Assembly: GCA_018340375.1 (NCBI GenBank)
Contig: JAFFJZ010000003.1
Span: forward strand, 12,834,001 to 12,898,000
DNA length: 64,000 nucleotides
Source of the DNA: Gonatopus flavifemur
Taxonomy: Eukaryota > Arthropoda > Insecta > Hymenoptera > Dryinidae
Direction: 5' to 3'
The position numbers and the translations under genes are program-made. Below, piece by piece: positions 23,090 through 35,959 of the stretch (its first letter is position 1; each line of letters starts with the position of its first letter). The notes below the pieces were generated by a model, which was given only the letters and a program-made list of their open reading frames with translations, did not search any database and was not told where the DNA came from.

Positions 23090-26000
23090 ATCTGTTGTCA
23101 GTTAACTTCTAGTTAGCATCAACGATATTTTACATACAAGTTTGATAAAGTTTTTATCGATAATTTGGAAAATTTAATACAACCTTGACAAAGTTTTCCC
23201 CTGGACAGCTATTTTTTTAGCTACCGCAGTGGCTGTGGAAAAAATAGCTCCCGTAGCTAATTTTCAGCTATCCAAATAACAGCTAATTATTTTCTTTCGT
23301 GAATATCGTGCCCCCTCAATAAGAACTCACAGAGTTCAGCTGATGAAACCTCCCATGTTCACATTCCACGTAGAGCCTTTTGCAGAACTGATTCTCGTTT
23401 CGATGGAATACATCGAATCATGAGTGATTTTTCCCGGATATTACGAGTAATTGCAATGAAACGCCTGATTTGATAAAAATGAAAAACCATCGAAAACCTC
23501 AATTATGTCTCTTCTTTTGCCTTTCGTTTCTTTATTTTTTCACGAGACTAAAATCTAATTAAAGCGCGTCCCTTGTGGGGAAACGGTGTATTCATTTTTT
23601 CCCCTCGTAATTATTTAACCTCAAGAGAACCGTGTCGGAGCTTATTCTTTGTAATTCACGAAGGCGGTCGCAAATCCTTCGTTATATTAAAGTCTCATCA
23701 ATAGCGTCAATTTTTTTCCCTCTTCCCATTCAAACGTCAATGGTTCGAGGCACTTGGAGTATTGCATCTATTCCAACGAGAAGAGCAGCAGCTCTATGGA
23801 AATGATTGAATTGATCAAAAGTTCTCTCACTGAAGTTCAATAATTAAGAATTATAAAAAAAAAAACTATTGATCCTTCATCAGTGATTGTTAACTTTTCT
23901 TCATCATTGTAGGTTCGATTACACGTACATAATATTCTGCTTCGTTTTCTTCTACCTTTTGCATCAGATGTTCTCTAATTACTTTCGAGTATTTTTTTCA
24001 TTATTTGATTTTATTTGATTTTATTTTTCCTGTGGGTTGTGTCGATCCAACTTGGGCGTGTGCAGGAAGAAGAGGAGAGATATAAAATCTTTAATCTTGA
24101 ACGATGAAAGGAAGAAGCGAAGTTGTACTGTATTCGTTCAGACATTGAGTAAAGTGATATCACCCCACAGAGCCCTCAAGACTTGTACGAATGCGGTGGG
24201 CGATTCTGCACCTCTCTCAAGTAAGGTGGTGGTTTAAGGGATCGTGGAGAGGTGGAGGGAAAGAGCCTTAACGCGTTTCACGAATTATACCCTGGACCAG
24301 CTACAGCCAAGAGATGAGAAATTCGCAGTAGACGTGAAGAAGAGATGAAAACCGCATGTAGGGTGGAGAGAGAAGTTGAAGATAAAGAGAGGAAGAGAGA
24401 AGGAGAGATACCGCTCTTCCCAAGGCAATCTATAACTTTGCCATTCGACGTAACAACTTGCCATAGCCCGACAGAAAGAGTCTCCTCCTCGTGGTCCTCT
24501 GCGGTTGCCTCTGGTTCTGTATTCTCTCTCTTCCTCTCTCCCTCTCCCTTCATACGTATATATCTCATGTTTGTACATGTGGAGATATGAATACACAGGG
24601 TGTTTTGAAATTCAAATTTCACAGAACCCTGATGTTGATTTAGGACGAGAAGAATTTTGTTTTTCCTTCAAGAATTTTCAATTTGCCTCCCAAGTACCAT
24701 TAGACTGAATTTTATTGAAATTTCTTTGTCGAAAAATCCCTTGGACTACACGCGAAACGTATGGATCGTATTTTATTTTTATTTCACATATGAGACATCG
24801 AGTATACAGCACGATATAATCTCTAGTTATTTTTTCTTTTCATCCAATTCGAGGTGACCCTCTTCGATATATTGCATCTTTTCTCATCCGGGAAGAACCC
24901 AACAGCAGATTTCTTTTGGCTTTCTTTTTTCCCTCCTCTCTCTCTCTCTTTCTCTCTCGAAGTAGTCTCGAAGCGTACTCGAGGAAGGCCTTCGAATAAA
25001 CAGACTTCACCGATTGCACGTGGGTGCTTTTGATGAGAAGAATGGAAAAAAGAGAAATTGTCGAGTCGAGTCGAGTGGAGGAGCTGTCCTTCCAGATAAC
25101 TCGCAGCTCTGCTAGTAGTAACGATTGATGTGTGGTCAGACGAACCGACTCGACGAACCAACCAACGTCCTCTTTTGCGGTCAACTAACTCGCTACAGAA
25201 ACGTAGTCTTGATGAGATCGACCTATCCACAGACGTACTTACTTTGAACTTATAGTAATGATGTCCTCCGAACCAAAGAAGAGGAAAAAGAAAAATAATA
25301 AGGACGTCTCGAGATGTAATTTAGAAATGCTTCTCTCAACTTTTGTTTCCTCTTCGATAACGAGGAGGAATTTTCCTCAATACTTCTCGGTGTACAGAAA
25401 TGAGGAGGAGAAAAAAAACAATAATGATGGATTGCGATTCGCAATGGTCCTTCGAGGACCATCGATGGTACTCGCGAACTCATAAATTCATCCAAAAGGA
25501 TGAATTCTTATCTTCTTTGTGTTTTTACGTATCCATTGCAGCGTTGTGATTGTATATTTTTCATTATAAATGGATAAATGCAGATAAGATATATATTTGC
25601 AGGTAAGAATGAAGTTGCGTTGAACTTATTAACGTAAAACTCGAAATCGAATTTTTCGTTCATCGTATTACGTCGTGGTGAGTTTATCGTAATCCTGGCT
25701 TGAAACATTGTCTTTGCAACTTTTGTTAGGATGGAACTTAATTTACTTTTTTGCACATCCTCCATCCGTCCTTTATGTTCGTCGTAAAGTTGAAACTAAG
25801 AGGCACAGTAAAATTAAGTCAGCCATTAGTAATTGCTGTCGTTTAGTAAAAGATTCTGAAACCTTCTTGGTCGACTAGATTGTCGAGGCAAAGTCTTTGC
25901 TGTTCCCAAATTTATAATACATTGAAAAAACTTTGACTAGCAAAACTTTATTTCACAAAACTTCAAGAGCACGTTGAAGTAACGTAATTTAATTTTATAT

Positions 26001-29000
26001 TCATTCATTTGTGGTTTCAACGCACTGACAATATAACCATGTCGATGTTAATTATGAAATTGATCTTTCAGAAAATTAACTTACACTTCATCAATCCACA
26101 ATCAATTTCCCGTAACTTTTTCACATTATATCTCTGTCTTCATTCTTCTTTCTTCTTTAAAGTATGAAATACTGGGTTTGATATTTATCAAAAATTCCCA
26201 AGTATATATCAAGTATGGAATATTTATTAGAATATTCTAATATGCAGAACTCGTTTTTATGAATCTATTGAACAAACAATTCCATTGGATATATCATCAA
26301 TTCAACATCCTGCTAATGCAACCTGATTTCACCACCGGAGCTTCAACAAAAAGCCTTTTGGCTCGAATCATTCCAACAGTTACATACATGAATATTCAAA
26401 CTTCCGGCTCAAACGACTGAACTTTTTTTCTTCCGCCAAATTGATTCAGTCATTAAGGAACGAGACAAAAATGAATCTGTGACACGAAAGATTATTATAT
26501 ATTTTCCGAAATGATATAGGTAGGTATTTAAAATGTTCAGTAAATTATGAAAAATTACTTCAATTCCATTAAAATTATGGTGCTTTCGATTTCAAAATAA
26601 GACCAAAGAGTGCGATGGGATTTCTCGCGATAGGTGGATTTCTAAATATATTTTCCAAAATTTGAAAAACAAGGTTTCGTGGGTGGAAGGATAATTGAAA
26701 TACATTACGTAATCACACAAAACTTAGATATTCTGCAGTTTTGACAGAGTAGCTTTCGTGTATAATTTCATTTTGCATTAAAATCAACAGGTAGGTTTAT
26801 TTTTATATTACAGCGATCCGGTTTGTACCTCAAACGAATTTATTTCAAATGCGTTACAGTGGAAGAAATATTTTTTCAAAACTCCAAGTATTTATGCAGA
26901 ATACTTACTTTGAATCTGTACTTTTTTTTATTATGAATAAATGCAAATTTAGATTCCAATTGAGAATAAAAATTCTTGTTGTAAATGGGTCATATTATAT
27001 AATACAAAATGTATCAGCATCAAGTTGAATGATTTTATTATTTTTCATATCCAGGTTGCATTGTTTTTCAACATTTTTTATAGAACTTTCAAGAATCGTT
27101 CAATTTCAATTATGTACCGCAAACATCGGAAAATTTCCTCCACGTACATTAATATTTTACTTTCATAATATCCACTCTACGTTCGATTTTCTTTCCATGG
27201 TAAGCGAAATTTTATTTCACAAAATTATACTCCTTATGAAATATTTACGATGCTTCGTTCAATCTATTATGAATGAAATACAAATTGCACGAGTTGACGT
27301 TCTTTCCGCGAAGGTTACAAAATTTAAAACACAACAGTGAGTTTTTATTTTCAATATAGAGTAAATAAATAATTCACCGGATGAGCGCCAAGGATGTCTA
27401 CTCAATGATTCACTTACATCTAGTTTAAATATTTATCTTGAAAATGGAATGAAAACAGATACTCCACCGCAGAAGCATTATTTTTCAAATATTCCCATTT
27501 ATTCGATATGATTTTTGTACCAAGTTGGGAATGTTGAATACGACTTCATATGATTTCATGTTCAATTGTGGTTTACATTCGATTCGAAGTCTGGTGTCAA
27601 TTTTACATATTTATTATTATTATCATTCCTAATTACATCATTAACATTTGTGTTCTATCGAGATTTTGAAAAAAGAGCGAACTACATTCGTACCTTGAAA
27701 CTGAAACACCGCGTAATGACGAATCCTTTTCCTAATTCTCTAGGTCATTAATTAAATTCTGCGGATTTTCAACTTGAAAATACATGTGAAAAAATCCACA
27801 AAACCTAATTAGCGACCTATAATACAATCCTTAAAAAAACCTCACACGACATAAGCATGTTTCAAATGAATTCTCGTTATGTCAGTTGCGAAAAAATTCT
27901 GTTTGAACTCTGAAAAAATCCCACGAAGAATTCATAAAGAATTCTTTATGATTACGTCGAGAAAGCGTCGTAGCGCGCTATGTGGGGAATAATCTTGAAC
28001 ATTCAACCGCATTATGAAGATAAAATGATATTAATAATTCTTTGAGAAATCGAGAAAACCATCAAGAATTCTCAAGAAACTATTTTGAATTGAATGAAAT
28101 ACTTTTAAATATCAAATCCACGATATGCGTTTCTTTCAAAAATATGATCAATAAGTAGTGTTCTCTCCCTCTGTTTTCATATCATTTATTTTTTAACCAG
28201 TATTTTGAGTTGAGAATGTGGATTTTGGATCCATTGAGAATCATAGAACAAATAAACAGGATGGATTCCACTTTCGATTCGAGGTGTGTTAAATTCGAAT
28301 ACACGCTCCTTTCGCGATAACACAAAATTCAAGCCAGAAATAATGTATCGTGAAATGTAACGTTCGCATTTAGACACTAAAAGCATTTAATTCGTGTCCC
28401 GGATTCTCAAACATTTTCAAACATTTTCACACACTTATAGAACTAAACGCTTCAAGCAAACGCAGCTGTTCCTGGATGTCCATTAACGAACCTTCCGTAG
28501 TTTCAATATATATTTTCATGCGAGAGTTTCCTGTTTTTCAAACAATGGTTGATCTAAAATAGAGCATTATTTCTCCCCCTGTACTTATATTCTTTCATTT
28601 CGCGTTGCCTTACGTAAGTTGGCTTACAACGATGACCCGTGCTATACAGCTCCGACGAGTCATGCCACGATTTGCCCTTTGTTTTAATTAGATTTTCAAT
28701 TAGATTTTAAAATGTGTACCGAGCTTCGAGACCGAGAGAGCGTCCATCCAGCTTTGTCGGCTGCACGCGTGGAAGTGAATTACTTTCAACAACGATTACC
28801 TGACGCGTCAATTAAAGCAACTCTCTTGTATCCTCCTTTTCCATCCCTCTCTCTCTCTCTCTCTCTTATCCCATTGTGTACTCACGTACATCTCAGGGTG
28901 CTCATTTTTTATTCTATCTTTTATCTTCAATTTTCATTCATACCACCATATCTCTTCGTCTCCCTCTCATTCTCTTTTCCTTCAAACTTCTCCAGCGGCG

Positions 29001-31560
29001 TTCTAATTTATCGTAGCTGAGAGAATACTTTATACTTTACTACTGTAAAACCCCGAGTGAATGTACACGATTACCGTTGACATTCTCGGAGATTGCGCGG
29101 TGGCTGCCCGGCTTCTGTATGCACAGCAGACAGTCTCCGCTATGAATCTCATCTGACTGAAACAACGTGAGCAAAGGTCAATGTTGTGAGATTTATTCGT
29201 GTGAACGAAGATTCATAGAATTTATCGATACGAAAGTAATATCGTATTGCTTCGAATTGATTTGTACCTATACTCGAATGAACGAGAGGGGTGAATAATT
29301 GAGGGTAGAAAGAATTTTGGAGAATGATTAACTTTATTCTACAAGCCATTCGCTTTGAATCTCCAGCGAATAATGAGGAAAAAGTATTCATTCCCTATCG
29401 AGAGTCATCTCTTCCTACAAAACAATGAAAACCTTACTACTACATTCTTTTATACGCTCCGTGCAATCCGATTCTTAATGAAAGCCATTTTCTTCCTCTC
29501 GATAAAATAGCGTTGAATCTAATTAAAATTGGAGCGCATAAAATTCTTGATGGTGAAAGAGATTGGAAGGGGTGGGGGTGGGTGGGGGCGTATGCATGCG
29601 TCGAATGCAGATTAGGAAGAAAAGTCAGACAGAATCGAATATTGTCTCTCTTTGATATGCGGTCTTTCCTTGGTATCTCGTTAAGCGCTCGTCAGCATCG
29701 AACTTTGTCGCTGATTCGACTGATGTCGAAATTCTCCTCCGCCAGTTCGGAGGACGACATCGAGAAGCATGAATATTCGTCTTCGAAGCGTGCTTGCAAA
29801 ATTCTGAGGTACTCTATATCACATTGTCTGCGATTGCGATGACAAGAGAGAGCTTGTATACGAAAAATCGTACGAATCGTCGTTTTGATCGAGATTTACT
29901 CTTGGTTTTCTCTGTGATTTAATTCTCTTCAGTATAAAAAAATATACCACGAAAGATTCAAAGTTTTCCAAGAGAGAGAGAGAGAGAGAGAGTGAAAGCG
30001 AGACGATGAGAGGAGGGAGATCCTTGGAAAGCCAGAATTCATTTATTGTGAAATGGCTTACACGGGCCACTTAATCATGCGACCCTTTTGCCATCTCATT
30101 ACATCAACGGGCGCGTGCGCCCACTTTCTTATCGTTTCACAAAAGATATTAACTGTACCGCGCGAAGAAAACTTGGTGACGCGAGCGAGCTTTACGTGGA
30201 TCATTAAGCCACGTTATTCAAATCAGTTTTGCGTGAGGGAGAATTTTATATTACAAAAAAAAAGGGGATGTTCAAAGAATCAAGGAATTAACAGAGTCTT
30301 TATTAATGAAATTGTATTGATTTCTGCAATTCGATCAGTCGCGTATTTGAATTCTTTGACGAATTCTTGAGGATCCAGGAAGAATCTTTAAGAAAATTTT
30401 CATTCTCTCATCGATTCTCTCTTGCGAGACGAGAGCAAAAAGTAATTGAAAAAATCTAAGTTAAGGAAGCAGGTGCCACCGACGGTGCAGCCATAAACCA
30501 GTTTTAAAGAAGAATTAAACCTCTAATAATACATCCAGCGACCCATGTGGTCGTTGCCGCGGTCAACCTCTTGGGAAACTTTTTTATATCAGTGTGTTCA
30601 CCGAAATGCTCCTGGGTTATTATTTTTTCCCTCGTTAAAAACATTGAACGTATTAAACAGCGAACGCTCCACCTTGAGGATAACTGCAACAGCTGGACAT
30701 TTTCGATCATACAAGTTCTGAAACGATCTTTCCAAGATATAACATACGATGGAAGAAGCCCATTGGATGTAACTTAATTTTCATAGAATCAACCAGAAAT
30801 TTACAGAATTCATATATAAAAGTCGTTGACATTTTCTTTTTCTACTCCCAGCTTGATGTTTTCTAATGACAGCGATTTTTATTCGGTTATACTTCATCTT
30901 TTCTATAGCATCAGTAAATACCCGTCGTGTAAAACGAGAAATGTGATGCAGGTTTCCATACGACGACGACGAGGTATCGAGTCACTTGACGGTCTCTTGA
31001 AGATTTATTACCTCATCTTTGTCGATTCACATACTTGTCTAGACTCATCCCTCGCACACCATTCACCATCCTATTCCACGTTTCTTTCTTCATCCATCTT
31101 CGTGCATTCAAATGAATTTGTGCGTAAGTTTCCTTTCCTTTCTTTTTTATTTTCTGTAGAATTACCTTCCATAACGAACAGACAGGCATCGTTATTTTTC
31201 GTGTTTACTTTTGCTTCTCGAGTACAGTTTCATGAAATCCTTGAGTACTTTCCCTTTTGCGGTAATTCAAATTTCCCACCAAAATCGAGAAAGCGGTGTG
31301 CCGATGTGACGGTTCTTTAGTTTTCAATTCAACGGACACTTACGTATATTCAAACCCTGAAAAGTTTGAATATCCATTGTGTCGCTCGGGTACTAATTTT
31401 GATCTCTCGAACAGGATGAAGCGAATACATCAATTTACAAACTAAATTACCCTCACATCTCTCGGAATCTAGGAAATTTTGTGAACAGGATAGAATCGAC
31501 GTATCTCTCAAACGAAAATCCAAAGACTTTACCTTTGCGAGATCTTTTAAAAGCTTAATG
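23090..31560. other. Long gene-free stretch
   Basis: About 8.5 kb in which I find no convincing exon. The CpG-rich patches at 24290-24600, 24900-25230 and 28710-29000 give low-complexity frames. Segment 29650-29811 has codon-like composition (SARQHRTLSLIRLMSK and SSEDDIEKHEYSSSKR) and ends at a possible donor GAG|GTACTC; it is a weak exon candidate. An (AG)11 tract is at 29971-29992. Likely intergenic or the intron of a long gene. Confidence 0.4.
29971..29992. repeat. (AG)11 microsatellite
   Basis: Eleven uninterrupted AG units. Confidence 0.95.
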
Positions 31561-31574
31561 CAGATTTCGTGTCC

Positions 31575-31810
31575 TCTCTGAACCTCGAAATAAATTGTAT
31601 TCTTCTTTTATTTTCCTCGATTAAACTTTCATCTCTCTTCAACGGTCTTTTGTTTCCCTCTTGACTACTAAATTCTGTGGAGCCATGGCCCGCATTCAAT
31701 TTGTATAGAGATATACAGAGGGAAGTTCCTGGCACCGATCCCTGACCAGACGCGGACACACAGTCCAAACGATTTCCTCGTTATTTTCGAATGGTCAGAG
31801 CAGTAGGATG
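31575..31810. repeat. Block A, copy 1
   Basis: About 235 bp with clear but diverged similarity to 43420-43650. Shared runs include GCATTCAATTTGTA, CGATCCCTGAC and CGAATGGTCAGAGC. Frames are not conserved between the copies (indels not in threes), so it is probably not coding. Confidence 0.6.
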
Positions 31811-32597
31811 GGCTTCGAAGGAAATACATGATATGTATGAAAGGAAAAAAACGACAATTCTTTCATCACCCACTTTCTTCTATAAATGCTCTCTCCCTGA
31901 CGTGCTTGCTTTTTTATCTTCCTCGTTTTCCCTCTCTCTCTCTCTCGTTTCATCGTGGGTTGCAACGCGAGGACAAGCGGCTCGGTGAAAGGTTTCGATA
32001 CGATATCGACGACAAGACAAAGCGACCAATTGGTTAGACGGACTGCGAAGGATTTATTACCTCGTTCGTGTTCTCCAATTGCTCCGAAAGTACGCCAGGA
32101 AAGTGATATCCTCAAGTTGAAAAGAATTACAATTGATTTCAGCCGTTGGCTTATTGCTTGTTTTATTTTATACCGAGACGATTTATTCAATTACTTGGTC
32201 GTTGTGAATAACGAACCCTTTAAACTATTCCAAATTTTCTTTCATTCTTTTTTATGTTCCAATGTATTCTCCCGTTGGGGGGTTTTCCAATATATTTGAA
32301 TACGATTCTCGATTGTTACCGGGATGTTAGATTTCTTGCTTGGTATACTTTTTTTTTATCGTGGTTTGAGTATTGTGTTGAGAATGGATTGTATCGATAT
32401 GACATATGCGATGTTTTATACAAAACCATTGTTGGAGACGTGTTGTTTTTTCTTGCCCTGACTGAAAGATAACAAATTTTGTACATTTTTATTATACATT
32501 CTTTCAAAATTTTAAATATGTATATAAAAAAAATCTCTTTCGCATGAAGATAGTTGCTGTTGCTTCTACCACATGTTTCTTTTCAATACGATATCAG

Positions 32598-32711
32598 GAA
32601 TCTGAATGTTCAGCAGACGTGACTGTTCCACATCATGAACTATGGAAACATGAGCGTATTCCACTTTATTCTGCTCCACAGACATCACAAGAGTGTTTCG
32701 ACGCTTGTCAG
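32598..32711 (+). CDS. Orphan internal exon, PAN/Apple-like cysteine pattern
   Basis: Exon of exactly 38 codons between an acceptor ending GATATCAG and a strong donor CAG|GTGAGT; both edges are phase 0. The translation starts ESECSADVTVPHHELW, continues KHERIPLYSAPQTS and ends QECFDACQ. It has no low-complexity sequence and no stop. A first cysteine followed about 28 residues later by CxxxC within a TxxECxxxC context is what PAN/Apple modules of secreted and ZP-domain cuticle proteins show at their N-terminal half. The second half of the module would be on the next exon, which I could not locate. The upstream ATG at 32544 opens the same frame, but the acceptor makes it unnecessary. Neighbouring introns must be long. 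Confidence 0.5.
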
Positions 32712-33360
32712 GTGAGTCATATTTTCTTCAACTGAATGTCTTGAATATGCATATTTATATTTCTGTGATTAGGTTGTTTGAAATAAATGTAGGTTCATGC
32801 AGTATGTCGTCGCGCAGACTCTTGAGAGGAAGTCTTTGTTTTCAAAATATTACGGTATCTTTACTATGAAAGGGTTGTTTCTGAAAAGTGTGCTCTATGA
32901 AGATAATTAATTGTTCAAAGAGATGCTTTGTTTTACGAACTATGCGAAACAAATGAATGAATAACAAGAACATAAATGAAATTATACTACCTTTATGTAG
33001 AACTGTCTTTATATTCGAATCATTCTTATTCATTTGTACATATTTTTTCACATGAGATATTTTCGCAGGTTTAGAGACAAGCTTTGAAACTGTGCTGAAC
33101 TTTTTTGGACGAATTTCTGCATAGAAGGTGAACGGAAGGTCAAATATAGCCTGTTTCCTTTGCTTTTTCTCCAATAAACAGATTTTTCTTGAATTTAGTA
33201 CAGAACTTTGAATATCTAAACATCATTTGAGATTTTGGGTCAAATTTTCTTCGAGCTCTCACATAAATCCCATCGAACGAAATTGATTGTTCGATATTCT
33301 TCTATAATACAATTTAGAAACATACGATTCAGGAAGGGAGATAAGTGATTTCCAAATTCC

Positions 33361-33740
33361 TTCTTTTCTCTGTAAGGGCTTGCGCGTGTATAAAGATCGG
33401 ATGAGAAAAGATAAGGATAGTGGGAGAATGGCAAGAGAGTGATTTTGCAATGAGAGAACACAATGGTAAGAGAAAGAAGGCAAGAAATGGAAAGAAGATC
33501 TGTGGGTAAGTAAGCATCGTATAACCGACTCGAATAAAAGCCAATATTTGCTCGCTCGCGTCGCGAGGTAATCTCGCTCGCTCCTTGCATACTCGAAAAG
33601 CGGACCAGCAAATCAACCAAACCAGCCCAGACCAGACTAGATCAGACTAAACTATGATACAAGGATGAGAAAATACCACCAACTGTGAGATCCGATACAG
33701 TCTCCGTTAAAATACTCATTATAAAATCTGATCTTTTTTC
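33361..33740. repeat. Block B, copy 1
   Basis: Homologous to 39650-39970. The core (33506-33600) starts with a splice-donor-like GGTAAGTAAG on the plus strand and is about 85-90 percent identical to the other copy, including a CTCGCTCGCGTCGCGAGG palindrome-like stretch. The minus strand reads LPRDASEQILAFIRVGYT in both copies. The plus strand before the core is purine-rich in both. Confidence 0.65.
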
Positions 33741-34435
33741 AGATCTTCATTCACTTTTTTCTTCTTTTTACATGCTCATATTCTTGTTTTATTACTTTTC
33801 GAAGTTCATCATTGAAGAATCTTATCGTGTTACGAGTTTCAATCTTCATGGGATTAGCAAAGTACCGATGAGGAATCGAAAGTATCAATAAAGACTGACA
33901 ATCACAGGGTTGATTTTTTCTAATTTATTCAACCATCGGGAGGGAGCTGGATGAAAGTCAGGTTAATGCTTTTCGATATCGTCATTGAAAATCTGAATCA
34001 AATCGCTGTGAATATTCAACGGAGCAGTTATGTAAAAATTGAAATTGGAAGTCTAACAAAAGTCTACACCGAAAAATATAATTTATTTGACCGAATGAAC
34101 TGAAGTTGTGAAAATTAGTTCTGAGTAATAAAATAATAGAAGCCGGTATTAATTACTAACAGGAACTGAAGTCCAAATATCAACAACTGTGTCTAGTTGC
34201 TGGAATTAATTTGGAGTGAGGGTAAATAATGATTTTTTTCGATGCAGCACCATGAAATTCATAGGTACGAGCTTTAATGATTCTCACTACAAAACTTCGT
34301 TTCATGATTCAGATTCTTACGGAAAGTATTAAAGTAAGTTACGATAACGTAGCTCCGCAATGTCGAATGAAATAACATGGCATACATGCACACGCTATAC
34401 AATGCCATTCATTGAGTTTATATACGAGGACAAAG

Positions 34436-34680
34436 ACAAAGAAATTCCATCGATATGAGCGTAGCATTTTTCTGGAAAAGATCTCTTGATCTGGTTGGTG
34501 AAACGATGGGATATATACCATGCTGTTTCGTGTTACTCATTTTGCTCCATGAACGTGAGAGACGCCGAAGTGCTTTTCTGGTTCCTAGAAATTGAGTATA
34601 GTCGGTAGGACAATGCTTGACACTTTCCTGATTTCTCGTCTTTTGTTCCTTTTTTCGTTTCGAATGTTGAAAATGTTCCT
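34436..34680. repeat. Block C, copy 1
   Basis: Homologous to 40138-40440. Shared runs include TTGATCTGGTTGRTGRAA, AAGTGCTTTTCTGGTTCC and TTTTTTCGTTTCGA-like sequence, with different spacers between. Same order and orientation relative to block B as in the second copy. No gene assigned. Confidence 0.6.
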
Positions 34681-34799
34681 TCCCAGTCCACTGTTTTATC
34701 TCTGATACAGTTCGCAAGAGAACACAAAGTTGCAAATGGAACAATGCGTCACGTGTGGTGATTCGATTTCCCAGTTTTTTTTTTCTCCTTTCAAATTGA

Positions 34800-35940
34800 A
34801 TTATCCGCAATTTGCAATTCCACGTAATTTGACTGGAAACTTGGCGTACGCCGTGGAGGTAAGAATTTCCGTATTCGATGTGTCAAGACCGCGAATCGAG
34901 TTGTAACGTTTAGCGAACGACGTTTATAAATCAAGATTGATATTAAAACCTCAAATTTCAATTAGAGTCAAAGATGCATGAGTCGGATTGTGAAACAAAT
35001 TCCTTGGAAGCGAGAACAGATTGCATTGCAAATTTTATTTTGTAATCGTTTAGCCCAACGTAGACATGCGAGAGAACAACAATAACAAGGACAGAGAACG
35101 CGATCGTGTTCGAGTGGTAGGTGATCAAAATCTAAGAGAAGTACTATATCTTGCCGAATGAGAATGTATTGGATACCTATCACGTATGTGGATGTGACAA
35201 CGAGGGGATACAAGTGCATGCGTTTGATAGAGCGAGATTGTATGTGTTGCATTTGAATGTGCACGTGCATGCAAAGTAGGTAGAGGAGCGATGGAATGTG
35301 ATAAAGTGTATTGGATGTGGGTGTATGTGTGTATGTTCCGTGTTAGAATGCAAACGATCGGGTTGTGCTCGGCACGATGACACAGTACGAACCTGGGTAT
35401 ATGTGCGAGAATATGTGCTAGGAAGAGTAAGAGAATGCAAAGTGGGAGAAGTGGGAGGGATCGTGGAGTGTTAAATATGCATGCCGGGTATAGAGGCAAC
35501 AATAGAGGGGACTTTGGCTCCCTCCGCTTTCTTCCCGTTACTCCCGCTTTTAACCTCTTCGAGGGATGAGACACAACCTCTACCACGCGGTTGATCGTGC
35601 GACCCGGGAGCGCAAAACATATCCCGCTAATGGCACTACACCGATCTCGATATCCGTACGCAGCCCTTCTTCTCTCATTCACGTGTAAATATATAACCCG
35701 TTCAAGGTGAGTTTGGATCAAGTTGGTCACAAGCCTGGTTCAAATATTGATTCATCGATTCCAGCTGAAACAAAAGTTCAATTCCCGCAAAAACCTCACG
35801 TGGATACATCTTCTGATTCATGATATTGAATATTTGAGAAAATTCTATTGAAATATGATGTTCGGTTTCTACGAAGATTTATCAGAACTTATCGGGTCAT
35901 TCGATATGTTCGTGGGATGAGTGAGAAAAAAAACAAAAGT
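34800..35940. other. Non-coding or unassigned stretch with a long minus-strand frame
   Basis: A 201-codon open frame on the minus strand (35125-35730) is mostly TG/CA-rich low-complexity sequence and is not supported as a gene. The CpG-rich patch 35500-35700 contains a plus-strand AATATATAACCC and a donor-like AAG|GTGAGT at 35707; it could be a promoter with a short first exon. Confidence 0.3.
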
Positions 35941-35959
35941 TTGACAAAATTCGATTTTA

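Noticed and set aside
24278..25230. Overlapping frames of 100-135 codons on both strands
   Set aside because: Low-complexity Ser/Arg/Glu peptides in purine/pyrimidine-biased DNA, no family or splice support.
31280..31320. Peptide CADVTVL similar to CSADVTV of the exon at 32598
   Set aside because: Only six residues match, no splice site context, and the frame stops immediately; likely chance.
35125..35730. 201-codon minus-strand open frame
   Set aside because: Largely from TG/CA-biased sequence (His/Thr/Leu/Ser-rich peptide) with no domain, no splice support and no resemblance to a family.
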